A stretch of DNA of 64,000 nucleotides from an uncultured Lachnospiraceae bacterium (GTDB taxonomy: Bacteria > Bacillota > Clostridia > Lachnospirales > Lachnospiraceae), in assembly GCA_910587045.1 (NCBI GenBank), contig CAJULG010000007.1, positions 69,784 through 133,783 on the forward strand, in the 5' to 3' direction. How positions within the stretch are numbered: position 1 is the stretch's first letter; each line of letters starts with the position of its first letter. The notes under the pieces were generated by a model, which saw only the letters and a program-made list of their open reading frames with translations, made no database searches and had not been told where the DNA came from. The position numbers and the translations under genes are program-made. Below, in pieces: positions 61,263 through 64,000 of the stretch.

Positions 61263-63642
61263 AGTAAATAATTTAAAACATATAGAGCGTAATGAGGAAA
61301 AAGAAATACTTGAATATATTTCGGGACGTAACAGGCAAATGCATGTAGCTCTTTTTGGAATGTCTGGTGTTGGGAAAACAGAGATTTCGTTATCATCGCT
61401 AAATATTCTTATTGACGGAGATTTATACAATGGATATACAATGTTACATTATGATGCCACGCAAATTCCAGAAAATTGTACAAATGATTTGTTTTACAGT
61501 TCACTTACATATAAATTAATGCAAAAGTCGTATTCAAATGATATTGATCTAACTCGTGTATCCCAAGGAAATACGTTTCTCTCATATTTAGAGAAAAGCT
61601 CTTATAAAGAGGAAGTTAAGTCTAATGCTAAAAAGGCATTGATTGCTTCACTGTCATTGCTGCCTACTATAGGCCCCGTAATCTATGAACTTTTAAATAC
61701 TTCGGATGATAACGTTAGTAAAAATTATCAAACCGTACAGTATGTATTTAGGGAATACATAAACTATTTAAGTAACACTACGGGCATAATTATTTTTATT
61801 GACAATATTCAACATATACCCTTAGATGTTGTTTCTGCTTTTTATGAAATCGTGCGTCAAGCAGAAGGTAATGTAATTTTGTTTACATCATATACTTTGG
61901 AAGACAATAGCATTTTATCAAAGAAAATAGTAACAGAATATAGTTTGCATAAAGATAACCTCGTATTATTCATTGAAAATGTTACACTAGAATTATTTGA
62001 TAAATTATGTGAAGAGAATTTAGGTTCTCAATTATATTATGACTTGCATCAAAGACTACAATATTTTTATGCATTGGTTCAATATGGCAATATGCGAGAG
62101 ATAGATGAATTAATTTTTCAAATCAAACAAATCGGCCTATATAACCTTACTGACACCCCCACTTTGCAAGGGATTAAAGCTTTAGATGAAATAAAAAAGG
62201 ACATTATAGATTTAACTGCTTTATTCCCAGAAGGTATTAAGTTGTCTTTTATAAAACGTATTCTAAAGTATAATGAGGGATGTACGGAATCACAATTTAA
62301 ACAAAGCATATCAAACCTGTGTAAAATGAATTATATTCTTATTGGGGATAATGATACTTTGAAAGTACAACACGAAAAAATTATGCGGGCTAGCAGGCAA
62401 AACCTAGAAATAGCATCGGAAGAAGAACGTTTTGTTGAATTGTTGCATTCATGTGAAAGGTTTTTTGCGGAAGCTGTTTACGAAACTTCAGATAACAGCG
62501 AATTTGTGTTTTGTGTAAATGGTTTGATTGAATTAGAAAAAGAATTTAGTTTAGAAAGACATTTAGGTATACTGGAGAAATACATAAATATCTTATATAC
62601 CAATTTTAGATATTTTCAAATATGCCAATTATATAATAAATTGGCTGAAACAGCATCATATGGTAATCAAATTGCAATATTGTTTCCAATACGTTCTATT
62701 ATACAAATACTTGACTCTTTTCAAAAAACAAGTAATTTTGAAAAAGGACTAAAAATTAGTAGAGAACTTTCAAATTACTATAATATGGATTTATACAAGG
62801 CAAAGTTTTTGCTACAATCTTATCATTATGAAGATGCAATAAAAGTTTTAAATAACCGATTGAACAATTATGAAAGTTGGAGCATTTATTTAAATGCTAT
62901 GCAACATTTACGTAAGGATAGTGATGTACGAGGCTATGTAGAGAAACTCATTAATGAAAAATCCGATTATGAAGATTATGAAGATGATGAATATTATTAT
63001 ATTATTTTAAGGAATTCTGGACATCTATTTGATTTTCAAACTGCAAATGAAAATGTTAATAAGGCTTTGGAATACTTCAAAACTATTAATAACACTTTCG
63101 TTGAATCAACATGTTTAAATAATATAGGAATTTTATACTTGTATAAAGGAGAAGAGTCCCTAAATGTCCATACTGCTAAAGAATATTTTAAAAAGGCTCA
63201 AAAAATTATGCACCAGTTAAAATCAAATGAGGAGTATCAGTCAATAATAAATATAGGTGTTTGTTATTTTTGCGAAAAAGATTATAATATGGCGTTGGAA
63301 TATTTTACATGCGCTGCCCACATTATGCCTAAAAGTCTAACGTTTGACTTAATAAAATTAAAATGTAATATATTGATTAGCCAATATATAATTGGAAGTT
63401 TGTCTATAGAGGATATTCATGAAGAATTACTATCATTGTACTCGGAAGCAGAGGAAATGCCAGACCCTTGGATACGTCTACTTTGTAAATATAATCTATG
63501 CATATTACGAACAAATAATAATTCCTATATTGAAAGTTTAAAAAAAGAATATCCTGGCGAAATAAATGCTTATGGATTGATTGTACCAAATACAGATTTT
63601 GGTGATTTTATGCTTGGGATATCTCCACATTGGAGATATTAA
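61249..63642 (+). CDS. STAND-type P-loop NTPase with TPR repeats, candidate defence protein
   Basis: 797 residues from TTG (AGAAGG eight bases upstream). The P-loop is GMSGVGKT (37-44) and Walker B is IIIFIDNIQHI (D185). Between them a hydrophobic stretch (ALIASLSLLPTIGPVIYELL, about 130-149) might insert in a membrane. A winged-helix-like segment follows (about 300-380), and the C-terminal half is TPR-like (FVESTCLNNIGILYLYKGEE, IINIGVCYFCEKDYNMALEYF). STAND proteins with TPR sensors are common in phage defence and in signalling. No separate nuclease or protease domain is visible, so an effector may be the upstream partner. AT-rich island. Confidence 0.75.
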   Translation: MSKVKVNNLKHIERNEEKEILEYISGRNRQMHVALFGMSGVGKTEISLSSLNILIDGDLYNGYTMLHYDATQIPENCTNDLFYSSLTYKLMQKSYSNDIDLTRVSQGNTFLSYLEKSSYKEEVKSNAKKALIASLSLLPTIGPVIYELLNTSDDNVSKNYQTVQYVFREYINYLSNTTGIIIFIDNIQHIPLDVVSAFYEIVRQAEGNVILFTSYTLEDNSILSKKIVTEYSLHKDNLVLFIENVTLELFDKLCEENLGSQLYYDLHQRLQYFYALVQYGNMREIDELIFQIKQIGLYNLTDTPTLQGIKALDEIKKDIIDLTALFPEGIKLSFIKRILKYNEGCTESQFKQSISNLCKMNYILIGDNDTLKVQHEKIMRASRQNLEIASEEERFVELLHSCERFFAEAVYETSDNSEFVFCVNGLIELEKEFSLERHLGILEKYINILYTNFRYFQICQLYNKLAETASYGNQIAILFPIRSIIQILDSFQKTSNFEKGLKISRELSNYYNMDLYKAKFLLQSYHYEDAIKVLNNRLNNYESWSIYLNAMQHLRKDSDVRGYVEKLINEKSDYEDYEDDEYYYIILRNSGHLFDFQTANENVNKALEYFKTINNTFVESTCLNNIGILYLYKGEESLNVHTAKEYFKKAQKIMHQLKSNEEYQSIINIGVCYFCEKDYNMALEYFTCAAHIMPKSLTFDLIKLKCNILISQYIIGSLSIEDIHEELLSLYSEAEEMPDPWIRLLCKYNLCILRTNNNSYIESLKKEYPGEINAYGLIVPNTDFGDFMLGISPHWRY

Positions 63643-63648
63643 GTGAGA

Positions 63649-63685
63649 TGTACGGACTATCATATATTATACGATAATCTGTACA
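63649..63685. other. imperfect inverted repeat between convergent genes
   Basis: TGTACGGACTATC (63649-63661) and GATAATCTGTACA (63673-63685) match at 11 of 13 positions across an 11-base AT loop. There is no T tract, so it may be a weak terminator or the end of a mobile unit. Confidence 0.45.
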
Positions 63686-63687
63686 AT

Positions 63688-63972
63688 CTATTCAATTATC
63701 CGGTATGATTGTATAATATTTTTTGCTAAATCTTCATCTATAATACATTTAGCATTAATAGTGTCTGCTATTAACTCAGCAATTTGGGTATATTCACTTT
63801 CTAACATATTAATTGTAGCTAATGTTAATATGCCTATTCTTATGCCAGATGTTATACTAGGTGGCTTTTTATCATTGGGCAATTGATTTCGGTTTACCAA
63901 TATATGTTGTCTAAACAACAAATCTTCACAATCTTTTCCAGTAATCGTAAGCGCACAATAAGATAGTGCCTT
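63688..63972 (-). pseudogene. serine hydroxymethyltransferase-like C-terminal fragment
   Basis: The frame reads TGKDCEDLLF, HILVNRNQLPNDKKPP, ITSGIRIGILTLATINM and IAELIADTIN, aligning to the end of glyA products (VNxNxxPxD, TSGIRIGTPALTTRG). The TRG motif is lost, and a stop (63973-63975) interrupts the frame upstream, so the visible part is about 95 residues without a start. It is either a decayed glyA paralogue or the end of a longer, frame-broken gene beyond the window. Confidence 0.6.
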
Positions 63973-64000
63973 CTAAATAATAAGAGGATGATATAATAAT

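Noticed and set aside
1..64000. CRISPR arrays, rRNA genes, integrases or complete insertion sequences
   Set aside because: None seen on either strand by reading; only one tRNA gene was found.

Overview
The window looks like a chromosomal segment of a gut-type anaerobic Firmicute, most likely a Lachnospiraceae member near Roseburia. The evidence is ferredoxin-dependent 2-oxoacid oxidoreductase, rubrerythrin, two large surface beta-mannanases of family GH26 (one with a sortase-like tail), a LysM/GH18 spore-type lysin, many small HTH regulators, strong AGGAGG ribosome binding sites and TTGACA/TATAAT promoters. The assignment rests on protein family content only. No rRNA, CRISPR array, transposase or integrase was seen.

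Layout. 1-5 kb: a split and fused 2-oxoacid:ferredoxin oxidoreductase, rubrerythrin, and a DRE-TIM aldolase-like enzyme on the other strand. 5-12 kb: a minus-strand locus of response regulator, histidine kinase, lipoprotein, ABC ATPase and ABC permease. The same 11-bp-phased direct repeat lies upstream of both the regulator pair and the target operon. 12-20 kb: an MBL hydrolase, an FAD reductase and two tandem GH26 mannanases, each preceded by a LacI-type operator-like dyad. 20-23 kb: a PadR-controlled set of membrane proteins with a perfect promoter and a dyad operator. 23-37 kb: housekeeping and stress genes (YjjG-like HAD, LysM-GH18, tRNA-Gly(CCC), Nudix, HAD, GNAT, MscL, rhodanese, an EF-G paralogue, RlmK-like methylase, secreted papain-like protease, RdgB, phosphodiesterase, RlmD).

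37-52 kb is accessory. Base composition drops sharply at the 3' end of rlmD, whose C-terminal domain is present but one base out of frame, as expected for a recombination or integration junction. Behind it come an Avs-like nuclease-STAND antiphage protein with a frame break near its C terminus, a RhuM-family protein, a decapitated esterase, and then a dense row of small genes that resembles an orphan immunity-gene array: Imm33/DUF2185, a DUF7668-like pseudogene, three paralogous two-TM proteins, lipoproteins and small CxxC proteins.

52-60 kb returns to ordinary chromosome: a TetR-controlled flavodoxin-like enzyme, ferritin-like protein, DUF362 protein, ECF S-component, uridine-kinase-like protein, XRE regulator, RlmI-like methylase, NYN/LOTUS protein and an Rrf2 regulator. 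After about 60.3 kb a second AT-rich island begins. It holds a two-gene unit, a poorly recognised protein (frame-disrupted) overlapping an 800-residue P-loop/TPR STAND-type protein, and then a serine hydroxymethyltransferase-like fragment on the other strand. That two-gene unit is the best candidate here for an undescribed defence system.

A recurring theme is single-base frame breaks, mostly in T runs and concentrated in the accessory DNA. Either these genes are decaying or the assembly has homopolymer errors, and this should be settled before any of them is called a pseudogene.
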